A stretch of DNA of 6,402 nucleotides, from positions 1 to 6,402 of the forward strand of contig JAGAAU010000130.1 of the NCBI GenBank assembly GCA_017615135.1, in the 5' to 3' direction. This DNA comes from Bacteroidales bacterium (GTDB taxonomy: Bacteria; Bacteroidota; Bacteroidia; Bacteroidales; UBA932). Below, one piece after another: positions 1 through 5,888 of this stretch. The position numbers and the translations under genes are program-made. The notes under the pieces were generated by a model. It ran no database searches and had not been told where the DNA came from. It saw only the letters and a list, made by a program, of their open reading frames with translations. Position 1 is the stretch's first letter. Every line of letters begins with the position of its first letter.

Positions 1-426
1 GAAGTTCAGGGCCTCGAACACATGGTAGTCGTCCTCGATCTCGGGCCCCTCGGCGACGTCGTAGCCGAATTTGCGGAAGATGTCCACAATCTCCTGGCGC
101 ACTATGCTCACAGGGTGGCGCGAACCCAGCTCGAACTGCTCTCCCGGGAGGGAAAGATCCTGCGAAGATGCTTCGGACGATGCAGAACCGCAGGCAGATG
201 CCTTCAGTTCTTCTATCTTTGCCATCGCCGCCTGCTTCAGCTCGTTGAGCGGACGTCCGAACTCTGCCTTCTGCTCGCGGCTCACCTCGCGGAACGCCTC
301 GAACAGGGCGGTTATCTCGCCTTTCTTGCCAAGAAAGCGCACTCGCGCTTCTTCCACTTCCTTTTCTGTCTTGCACTTGAGTTCTTTCAACTCTGCAAGG
401 ACCCTTTCTATATCTTCTCTTGTCAT
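1..426 (-). CDS. pheS: Phenylalanyl-tRNA synthetase alpha subunit, N-terminal part (cut by window edge)
   Basis: Cytosolic enzyme subunit that, with PheT as an alpha2beta2 tetramer, charges tRNA-Phe with phenylalanine. Translating from the ATG at 424-426 gives 142 uninterrupted codons to the window edge; the full family protein is usually about 340 residues, so the core of the class II catalytic domain lies outside. Residues 1-75 form the charged helical N-terminal arm, including the conserved FLGKKGEIT at 31-39. A Ser/Ala-rich linker (about 76-89) follows, then LSLPG (91-95), HPVS (104-107) and the catalytic-domain signature GPEIEDDYHVFEALNF (127-142), which is close to the E. coli PheS sequence as I know it. 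The start lies one base after the stop of the upstream gene (TAA-T-ATG), so translation is probably coupled. No promoter box is seen next to this start, so it likely depends on upstream transcription. Identification is very secure. Confidence 0.97.
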   Translation of the reverse strand, partial: MTREDIERVLAELKELKCKTEKEVEEARVRFLGKKGEITALFEAFREVSREQKAEFGRPLNELKQAAMAKIEELKASACGSASSEASSQDLSLPGEQFELGSRHPVSIVRQEIVDIFRKFGYDVAEGPEIEDDYHVFEALNF

Positions 427-427
427 A

Positions 428-856
428 TTACTTCTTGCCTTCCCTTTTTTCTGCCCTCTTGTCCCGGGCCTTCTTGTTGCGGGCAGCTCCCATCTTCAGG
501 TATTTATTCCACTGCTGCTCGTTCAGTATCTTCATAACCGCGTTATAGCTGTTCTCGGACCATTTGTCCTGAACCATTACATACAGGTCCGCATTCGTCA
601 CCTTGGCTTCTCCCAGCTGTTTGAGTTCGTCCCTCATGCCTTTGAAGTTCGACACAAGGATGGAATCCATGTAAAACACCTGCCAGTCGGCCAGATTCAG
701 CTGCTCGGTATACTTGTCCAACTGGTCCTCGATAGCCTCGTAAAACTGTTTTTCTTCCTCTTCGGGGCTAAGCGGGGCGCGCGGCTCCTCCTGTGCCAGA
801 AGCACAGTCGGAATCAGGGCGAACAGTACCGCAACCATGTATTTAAGTGCCTTCAT
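428..856 (-). CDS. Small secreted protein, Spy/CpxP (LTxxQ)-like
   Basis: A 142-residue protein with a type I signal peptide (residues 1-21, hydrophobic core VAVLFALIPTVLL, cleavage expected at LLA|Q) and no lipobox cysteine, so a soluble periplasmic location is likely. The mature part is highly charged and probably all-helical, with an acidic start (PEEEE at 31-35) and a strongly basic tail (about 126-142). Two motifs resemble the LTxxQ repeats of the Spy/CpxP periplasmic chaperones: LNLADWQ at 53-59 and ILNEQQW at 110-116. Their order, spacing and the basic tail match E. coli Spy in outline. This is pattern resemblance, not proven homology; otherwise it is a conserved-hypothetical type protein. 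It sits 27 bp after the dipeptidase gene and one base before pheS. Two TAnnTTTG boxes lie just upstream. Confidence 0.85.
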   Translation of the reverse strand: MKALKYMVAVLFALIPTVLLAQEEPRAPLSPEEEEKQFYEAIEDQLDKYTEQLNLADWQVFYMDSILVSNFKGMRDELKQLGEAKVTNADLYVMVQDKWSENSYNAVMKILNEQQWNKYLKMGAARNKKARDKRAEKREGKK

Positions 857-867
857 GCGTATTACCG

Positions 868-875
868 CAAAATTA
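868..875 (-). promoter_or_regulatory. Candidate Bacteroidota -7 promoter box (TAATTTTG) for the Spy-like gene and pheS
   Basis: The minus strand reads TAATTTTG, matching the TAnnTTTG element recognised by the primary sigma factor of Bacteroidota. Its last base is 11 nt before the ATG at 854-856, giving a predicted 5' leader of about 8 nt. No clear -33 TTTG partner is seen. It would allow the Spy-like gene and pheS to be transcribed without the dipeptidase. Confidence 0.45.
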
Positions 876-878
876 ACA

Positions 879-886
879 CAAATTTA
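879..886 (-). promoter_or_regulatory. Second, tandem TAnnTTTG box (TAAATTTG)
   Basis: The minus strand reads TAAATTTG, 11 bp upstream of the box at 868-875. Its first three bases are also the TAA stop codon of the dipeptidase gene. Either box could serve the Spy-like gene; this one would give a leader of about 19 nt. AT-rich sequence makes chance matches easier here. Confidence 0.35.
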
Positions 887-2578
887 CTTTTCTTCTAAAA
901 CATTTCCGGCAAAATGGGCGACTGCTTCCTTCCAGATGTCGGTATAGCCGGGCCAGCCGATTTGCACCGGAAGCCCTTCGGAGTACTTGCTGTGCTTGAA
1001 GCTGCCATCCTCGTTCTGAGCCTTCACGTTTCCGTCAATGAACTTCACCAGAAGGAATTCTTCAAGCTTTGTCCATGCGGCGAACTGGGCCTGAGCCGTG
1101 TTCACGGTGTACTTCGTAAGCAAACGGCGTGCCTTGCGTACACGACCCTTCTTCAGGAGTTTTGCGAGCCTGGCATCAAATTCAGGCACTTTGGCAAACA
1201 TCTGCTCCTGCTCGAAGGCATCTGCAGCGCAACGGGCAAAGGGCGCCATCTGGTTATACATCTTATAGCAGGCATTCGCCACGCGGTTGCAGATCCAGAA
1301 CTGGGCGGTAGGGCTGTAGTTCAGAAGATCGCCGTTACCTTCGCGCAGGCACTCCGGCACCTTGCGGGTGCTCACATATATAGGTGTGAGATAGCTGGTA
1401 GCAGCGTCATCCGTACCAAACCAGACCAGAGCGCCAGCCACATCGGGCAGCCATCCGCGGGCCTGTGCCACGAACCAGAAACCTGTCTGCTGGGTTGCTA
1501 TTGCACGCTCGTTCACATATTTATGCCCGTTCCACTCAAAGCTCATCGGCCTCCAGCGATAAGGCAGGGCGTTGCCACCGGCTCCGATATCCTGAGTCAT
1601 ATCCATAGGGGTTCCCTCGAAGTGGTCGCGCATCACGTCCGCCACATCCTTCACTGTAATCTTGCGCGAAGGTTTCACGAACAGCGGCATCTCGCCCTTC
1701 AGGTCGTAACCCATGGCGTAATGTAGCCAGTCGGACGCAGGGCGGGTGACCTCGCTGCCGTTCTCCTCGTAAGTAAACTGACCGTCGCAGAGTATGTTGA
1801 AAGCACTCCAGGCACGGGCGTCGCAGGCACGGGCTCCTCCGAAATCGAGAGGATTATATACATCGCGGAAGCTGAATTCCGCGTCTTCTCCGTTGAACCA
1901 GCCCTTGCTGCGGGCAAACTCGATTACATCCGGGGCGAAAAGGGTGTTCTCCGGATCATCCATAGGGAAGCGGGTAATGCGCGCCTGGTTGGCATGTGCG
2001 CATATATAACCGTCCGGCACACGGCGCGCCACCCAGACAATCCCCTTGTTGTCAGAACCCTTCCCCACAAGGTCCATGATCCACGCCTCCTCTTTGTCGG
2101 CGATGGAGAATGTTTCTCCTTCGGAAGGATAGCCGTAGGTATTGGCAAGGTCCACTATTATGGCGATGGCCTCACGCGCAGAGCTTGCCCTTTGCAGGGT
2201 CACATAGATGAGGCTGCCGTAGTCCATGATGCCGGCGGTGTCTGCCTGCTCCTCACGGCCTCCCCAGGTTGTTTCGCCGATAATAACCTGGCGCTCGTTC
2301 ATGTTTCCTACCGTCTGGAAGGTTTTGCGCACCTGGGCAATGCTTCCAAGAGGCTTATGGGTGTCCCACTCTGTTATGGCAAGGGTGCTGCCTTTTGCAA
2401 AGCGACCAGCAGGCACACGGTAGAGTTCACCGAAGAGCCCGTGGCTGTCGGCGGCATACGATACCATGCAGGAGCCGTCGGCGCTGGCACCTTTTGTAAT
2501 TATCACGTTCGAGCAGGCTTCCGCCCTGTTGCCGCAAAGACAGACCGCGGCGCAGATGAGGAGAAGAATTCTTTTCAT
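884..2578 (-). CDS. Secreted C69-family dipeptidase (PepD-like Ntn hydrolase)
   Basis: A 564-residue peptidase of family C69, an N-terminal-nucleophile hydrolase that cleaves dipeptides. The chosen start is the ATG at 2576-2578, which gives a clean signal peptide (MKRILLL...); an in-frame ATG 18 bp further upstream overlaps the promoter box and is less likely. Cleavage at AEA|C (after residue 21) would expose Cys22 as the mature N-terminus, where family C69 has its nucleophile, in CSNVIITKGASADGS (22-36). Other family-like segments are NERQVIIGETTWGG (94-107), DKEEAWIMD (161-169) and ARRVPDGYICAHAN (184-197). The residue at -3 to the cysteine is Ala, not Leu, so type I rather than lipoprotein processing is expected. 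It probably acts in the periplasm on peptides taken in by the cell. It is the first gene after a terminator and has its own promoter box. Confidence 0.93.
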   Translation of the reverse strand: MKRILLLICAAVCLCGNRAEACSNVIITKGASADGSCMVSYAADSHGLFGELYRVPAGRFAKGSTLAITEWDTHKPLGSIAQVRKTFQTVGNMNERQVIIGETTWGGREEQADTAGIMDYGSLIYVTLQRASSAREAIAIIVDLANTYGYPSEGETFSIADKEEAWIMDLVGKGSDNKGIVWVARRVPDGYICAHANQARITRFPMDDPENTLFAPDVIEFARSKGWFNGEDAEFSFRDVYNPLDFGGARACDARAWSAFNILCDGQFTYEENGSEVTRPASDWLHYAMGYDLKGEMPLFVKPSRKITVKDVADVMRDHFEGTPMDMTQDIGAGGNALPYRWRPMSFEWNGHKYVNERAIATQQTGFWFVAQARGWLPDVAGALVWFGTDDAATSYLTPIYVSTRKVPECLREGNGDLLNYSPTAQFWICNRVANACYKMYNQMAPFARCAADAFEQEQMFAKVPEFDARLAKLLKKGRVRKARRLLTKYTVNTAQAQFAAWTKLEEFLLVKFIDGNVKAQNEDGSFKHSKYSEGLPVQIGWPGYTDIWKEAVAHFAGNVLEEK

Positions 2579-2584
2579 AGAACG

Positions 2585-2592
2585 CAAAGGTA
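2585..2592 (-). promoter_or_regulatory. Candidate -7 promoter box (TACCTTTG) for the dipeptidase gene
   Basis: The minus strand reads TACCTTTG, a match to TAnnTTTG, ending 6 nt before the ATG at 2576-2578. With transcription starting about 4 nt after the box, the leader would be about 3 nt. The box begins two bases after the T-tract of the preceding terminator, so one transcript would end almost where the next begins. No -33 element is visible, as the expected position falls inside the terminator stem. Confidence 0.5.
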
Positions 2593-2594
2593 GC

Positions 2595-2628
2595 AAAAAA
2601 TAAGGAGACCCCGCAGGGCCTCCCTATT
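2595..2628 (-). terminator. Intrinsic terminator after the outer-membrane barrel gene
   Basis: Read on the minus strand, positions 2628-2616 pair with 2611-2599 to give an uninterrupted 13-bp stem with a TGCG loop (2615-2612). The stem includes two G-U wobbles, and the run of T from 2600 to 2595 overlaps its last two pairs. On the plus strand the wobbles become A/C mismatches and no T-run follows, so it is oriented for minus-strand transcripts. It starts 18 bp after the stop codon of the barrel gene. Confidence 0.85.
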
Positions 2629-2646
2629 ATGCAGTCAAATAATCTG

Positions 2647-3585
2647 TTACAGATAGTAGTGGAATCCGAGACGGATACCGAAGTCCTGGGTGCCGTAAAA
2701 GACGGCGCTGCTGCCGGGGCTCACGAGGGCGTTGAATTCGACCACCTTCTTGTCAACAGTGTGCCAGCCTTCGAACTTGGCATAGGTCTGGGGCTGGGAA
2801 TAGTAGGTAAGAGGAGCGAAGGTAACAGCGGCGGTGATGGACATCTGGCCGATGAAGAAATACTCGATGCCCATGTCGCCGATAAGAGCAATAGCCTTGC
2901 AGTCACCCACGTTGTAGCGCTCAAGAGGACGGGCGTAATTAACCTTGTCTATCTTTCCGTCATACTCGTTAAGAACACCGTTGTGGGTGTAATCCGTTAC
3001 ATTCACCTGGCTGTAAGGCATTGTTGTAGGAGTGGGGTTGTCCACGGAAAAATCGTTACCATACTCGAAAGTAAGATTGCCGCCGCCGGAAGCAAACTGA
3101 AGACCCACACCGGCGATGAAAGCAAGTTTGCCGAAGGATTTGTGATATTCAGCGACTGCGCTTGCTGCAAAGCCCCGGAGGTTGCCGTGTACGCAGTCAA
3201 CCTCCCTGTTCTCGGTGTTAGCGTCGAGTTTATGGGAAATATCGTCCTGGATGTATTCCCTGTAATTTACCTTGCTTCCGCTGAAACCGAGGGTGGCGCG
3301 CACCGCCCAGTCGTCGGTAAGATGATAACGGAAAACGAAGTTGACCTTGGGATCCACGCCGAGGAAGTACATCTCGTGGGGATACTCCGCCAGGCCTTTG
3401 ATGAACTCTCCTGCAAAGCCCTTGATTTCAGGCTGATAGCTTGCAAACTCCGACATGGGATTGTAGGCCACACCGAAGGAGAAGTCGCCTTTCTTGGGGT
3501 TGAAGGTGGAACCCTTGGCCAGGTTCTGCGCTCCTGCCATCAGGCAGATGCAAAGCGCTGCTGCAATAAGAAAAAGTTTTTTCAT
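2647..3585 (-). CDS. Outer-membrane beta-barrel protein, function unknown
   Basis: A 312-residue protein with a type I signal peptide (residues 1-19, MKKLFLIAAALCICLMAGA, then Q20), typical of Bacteroidota. The mature part has alternating hydrophobic and polar residues rich in aromatics, with strand-like pieces such as VNFVFRYHL (81-89), WAVRATLGFSG (93-103), AASAVAEYHKSF (140-151), LAFIAGVGLQFA (154-165), MGIEYFFIG (238-246) and MSITAAVTFAPLTYY (248-262). It ends in a strand, FGIRLGFHYYL (302-312), the usual barrel-assembly end. The TDDWAVRATLGFSG stretch recalls small Bacteroides barrels of the BT1926-like group, but I cannot confirm the family. Two cysteines (131 and 229) in the mature chain fall in likely loops or turns. 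It follows the glucosaminidase gene by 51 bp, where no terminator is seen, so partial co-transcription is possible; its own promoter box and downstream terminator also permit a single-gene transcript. No partner or substrate can be named. Confidence 0.85.
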   Translation of the reverse strand: MKKLFLIAAALCICLMAGAQNLAKGSTFNPKKGDFSFGVAYNPMSEFASYQPEIKGFAGEFIKGLAEYPHEMYFLGVDPKVNFVFRYHLTDDWAVRATLGFSGSKVNYREYIQDDISHKLDANTENREVDCVHGNLRGFAASAVAEYHKSFGKLAFIAGVGLQFASGGGNLTFEYGNDFSVDNPTPTTMPYSQVNVTDYTHNGVLNEYDGKIDKVNYARPLERYNVGDCKAIALIGDMGIEYFFIGQMSITAAVTFAPLTYYSQPQTYAKFEGWHTVDKKVVEFNALVSPGSSAVFYGTQDFGIRLGFHYYL

Positions 3586-3624
3586 TGGACTATAGTGTTA
3601 ATAGTATTTCGGTTAACGCAATTG

Positions 3625-3632
3625 CAAATATA
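3625..3632 (-). promoter_or_regulatory. Candidate -7 promoter box (TATATTTG) for the barrel gene
   Basis: The minus strand reads TATATTTG, matching TAnnTTTG, 39 nt before the ATG at 3583-3585. It predicts a leader of about 36 nt, the only leader of ordinary length in this window. The surrounding 51-bp gap is AT-rich, which weakens the match. No GC-rich hairpin that could end the upstream glucosaminidase transcript is seen. Confidence 0.4.
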
Positions 3633-3636
3633 ATAA

Positions 3637-5838
3637 CTATATGTTAAAGTCGCGGATTTCTGCTGCGTATTTATCGTACATCTTCTGCGATAGCTTTCTG
3701 GGATTGCCGGTAGGTTTGTCGGGCACGGAACCATGGCTGTGCGCCCATTCCCACTCGAAGTCGAAGCACCATTCGCGGAAAGCGCCGAAATCGAAGGACT
3801 CTCCGGCGGCAAGGCTTTCCTGCAGGCCGGTTACGTACTTTTCCCATCTCGGATAGTAGTATGTGCCGATCAGGCCATTCCAGTCGTGGTTGGAATAGTC
3901 GTTAAGGGGACCGCCCCTGTAGCCCCAGCACGACACCAGCAGGCGGGCGTCTGTCTCGTAATAATCCTTCTCCTCCGGAGTCTGGCCCCATTCCCGCGCG
4001 GCCTTTATCCATCGGCCGAGAAGGAAGTAGGCGTCCGATGCCACCAGTTCGTCGACATCGCGGGCAATATCCAGCATTCTGGAGCCAATGGTCTTCACCG
4101 CTTCCCCGTCCCCGGCCTTGTAGGCTTCACGAATCTTTCCATAGAGTGCTGTGAAATGGTTGTCCAGGCACTGGCGGGCCCAGTTCACGCAGTCGAAACG
4201 GAACGAGGGGGTATTATGGTCGCCGGCCTTGAGCAGTTCGCCCCAAGCTTCAAGCAAATCCTTGTTGTCGTACGCAGTAGACGGGGTATTCCAATAAGCT
4301 TCCCCGTCCTCCGAAGGCCTTGCGGGCAGTTGTGAGACTCTGTGTCCGCCTATCTGCTTCTGCACTTTTTCGCACAGCAGATGCCATGCGGCACGCACAT
4401 GCTCATCCTCGGCCCCGGAACGGGAATCCGCCATCGCATTTATCCAGGCATCGTCTCCCATATGCTCCCAGGCACGGTCCAGCACATACTCATACATCAT
4501 CGGGTTGACGTCCAGGGCCTCGAGCGTGCAGCCGAAGCCCACCAGCGACCCGGGCGCATCTTCATACAGCTTGTCCGCCCTTGCGCTCATGTCGTAGAAA
4601 TCGCCCGCAATCATGGTCTCACCGCCGAAATTGCCGAGGTAGGACCAGATGAAATCCTGACCGAAGAAGTTTTCGGTCTGGCGGAAAATCTCAACCTTCT
4701 CCACATAGTAATCCAGCAGCACCAGTTTGCCTTTCGGCACGGGGGATATGTATGCCTTGATGCGCTCCGGTGTCCACATTCTTTTTTTGTTCCAGAACAG
4801 CCAGCCCATCTGCAGCCAGACCGCCTCAGGGTCGTTTTCGCTCAGGGTTTCGTAGGTGTCGCGCGACACTTTTTCCAGGAAATCTTCTTCCCACGAAGGG
4901 GGGTTCATCTCGTTGAAAAGGTCCACCGCATACACGTGGCACGCGTCTCTGTATATTTCTTTCTGCTTGCGGAGGAAGGTTTTCTGTATGGAGCGGAAGA
5001 GGGTGTCGGACGGGTTGAGGTACCAGGCATTATGCTCGCCATCGAATCCTGCCCAGCGGTTGAGTTCTACTATCTGCGCATCGGGAAAGACCTGTTTCAG
5101 CGCAGCAGGAACGTGGCCGGAGAAGGCGCTCAGAATCGGGGAGATGCCCAGGGCGCTTTCCCTTGCGATGATTCTGCGCTGGAGCTCCTTCTGGCCTTCG
5201 AGCCAGCTTTCGGGCAGGGGCCCGTGCCAGCCGTCGATGTTGGTCATTCGGTTCCAAGGCAGGAACGCAGGACCTGTGAAATGGGCGCTGATCTGCTCAT
5301 CGTCCAGGCCGAATTCTTTCCAGGTCTCCAGCCAGGAGCTCTCCACTCCGGTGTTCGCCAGCGCTAGCGTGACTCCGTGGATGGCCATCCAGTCGATGAG
5401 CCTCTCCCAGTCTTTCCATTGCCACCAGGGCAGGGTGTAGCCGAAAGTGCAGTAATTGAAGAAGAAGCGTTGCTCCACAAGGGCCTTACGGCAGATGCGG
5501 CCTTCGACCGCGGGAAGCCTGCGGGGTTCACGCACCTTGTCGCGGGCAAACCAGGTAAGTTCGATTTTGCACTGGTTGCGAAGGTAGGAACCCAGGCCCA
5601 CTGCGAGGGAATTGACGTTGTTGCCACTGATTAGCAGGCGCCCGTCAACCATCTCCAGGGCATAGTAGGAGGTGTCTGCGGGGGTTATTGCGAAATCGAT
5701 GTTCCGGCTCTGCCGGGGAAGGATTCGTGCGCAGAGCTTTTCGGCTTCTGCTATCTGTGGATCGTCGGACCATTTGCGTTCCTGGCTGCAGGATGCGACC
5801 AGAATTGCGGCCGCAGCTATAAGAAGAAAGTGCCTCAT
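3637..5838 (-). CDS. Alpha-N-acetylglucosaminidase, GH89 (NAGLU family), lipoprotein
   Basis: A 733-residue retaining glycosidase that releases terminal alpha-linked GlcNAc; known family substrates are heparan sulfate ends (human NAGLU) and GlcNAc-alpha-1,4-Gal caps on mucin glycans (Clostridium GH89). The signal peptide ends in the lipobox LVASC, with Cys17 as the lipidated residue. Only one acidic residue follows closely (SQERK), so a surface-export signal is not obvious. Order of domains: small N-terminal domain (about 25-115), TIM barrel (about 120-450) beginning with FGYTLPWWQWKDWERLIDWM (132-151), then a helical C-terminal domain with WGYRGGPLNDYSNHDW. FTGPAFLPWNRM (187-198) is a strong family signature. 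The predicted acid/base is Glu310 (LFNEMNPP) and the nucleophile Glu440 (FGCTLE); their spacing of 130 residues equals that of human Glu316 and Glu446. The length is normal. GVE (164-166) replaces the human GQE. No SusC/D genes are adjacent. Confidence 0.96.
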   Translation of the reverse strand: MRHFLLIAAAAILVASCSQERKWSDDPQIAEAEKLCARILPRQSRNIDFAITPADTSYYALEMVDGRLLISGNNVNSLAVGLGSYLRNQCKIELTWFARDKVREPRRLPAVEGRICRKALVEQRFFFNYCTFGYTLPWWQWKDWERLIDWMAIHGVTLALANTGVESSWLETWKEFGLDDEQISAHFTGPAFLPWNRMTNIDGWHGPLPESWLEGQKELQRRIIARESALGISPILSAFSGHVPAALKQVFPDAQIVELNRWAGFDGEHNAWYLNPSDTLFRSIQKTFLRKQKEIYRDACHVYAVDLFNEMNPPSWEEDFLEKVSRDTYETLSENDPEAVWLQMGWLFWNKKRMWTPERIKAYISPVPKGKLVLLDYYVEKVEIFRQTENFFGQDFIWSYLGNFGGETMIAGDFYDMSARADKLYEDAPGSLVGFGCTLEALDVNPMMYEYVLDRAWEHMGDDAWINAMADSRSGAEDEHVRAAWHLLCEKVQKQIGGHRVSQLPARPSEDGEAYWNTPSTAYDNKDLLEAWGELLKAGDHNTPSFRFDCVNWARQCLDNHFTALYGKIREAYKAGDGEAVKTIGSRMLDIARDVDELVASDAYFLLGRWIKAAREWGQTPEEKDYYETDARLLVSCWGYRGGPLNDYSNHDWNGLIGTYYYPRWEKYVTGLQESLAAGESFDFGAFREWCFDFEWEWAHSHGSVPDKPTGNPRKLSQKMYDKYAAEIRDFNI

Positions 5839-5842
5839 GACA

Positions 5843-5850
5843 CAAATTTA
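5843..5850 (-). promoter_or_regulatory. Candidate -7 promoter box (TAAATTTG) for the GH89 gene
   Basis: The minus strand reads TAAATTTG, matching TAnnTTTG, with only 4 nt between it and the ATG at 5836-5838. Transcription would start at or one base before the start codon, giving an essentially leaderless mRNA. No clear -33 element is visible; its expected position is next to the opposing promoter box at 5874-5881. Confidence 0.5.
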
Positions 5851-5873
5851 AGATTATTCTTAGACTTATTCAC

Positions 5874-5881
5874 TACCTTTG
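5874..5881 (+). promoter_or_regulatory. Candidate -7 promoter box (TACCTTTG) for the lipoprotein deformylase gene
   Basis: TACCTTTG on the plus strand matches TAnnTTTG and ends 7 nt before the ATG at 5889, predicting a leader of about 4 nt. It is the same 8-mer found before the dipeptidase gene. It shares a 50-bp divergent gap with the GH89 promoter box, 23 bp away on the other strand. The -33 position is not recognisable. Confidence 0.5.
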
Positions 5882-5888
5882 CACCATT

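Noticed and set aside
71..898. Long plus-strand open frame of 275 codons opposite pheS and the Spy-like gene.
   Set aside because: It is antisense to two well-supported genes, runs across both and the gap between them, and shows no recognisable domain or start signal. It is a codon-bias shadow.
2594..2596. Upstream in-frame ATG that would extend the dipeptidase by six residues.
   Set aside because: It would place the start codon upstream of the promoter box at 2585-2592 and beside the terminator T-tract, and would add residues before an already complete signal peptide.
2595..2628. The hairpin as a bidirectional terminator.
   Set aside because: On the plus strand the two G-U wobbles become A/C mismatches and no T-run follows, and no plus-strand gene reaches it.
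2629..3633. Plus-strand open frame of 334 codons covering the barrel gene.
   Set aside because: It mirrors the barrel gene almost exactly, begins beside that gene's terminator, and has no signal peptide or family resemblance. The minus-strand product has a signal peptide and barrel features.
3586..3636. Short palindromes and an ACTAT/ATAGT inverted repeat between the GH89 and barrel genes.
   Set aside because: The stems are about 5 bp and AT-only with no T-run after them, so they do not make a convincing terminator or operator.
4342..5367. Plus-strand open frame of 341 codons inside the GH89 gene.
   Set aside because: It lies wholly antisense to the conserved catalytic region of GH89 and shows no known motif.
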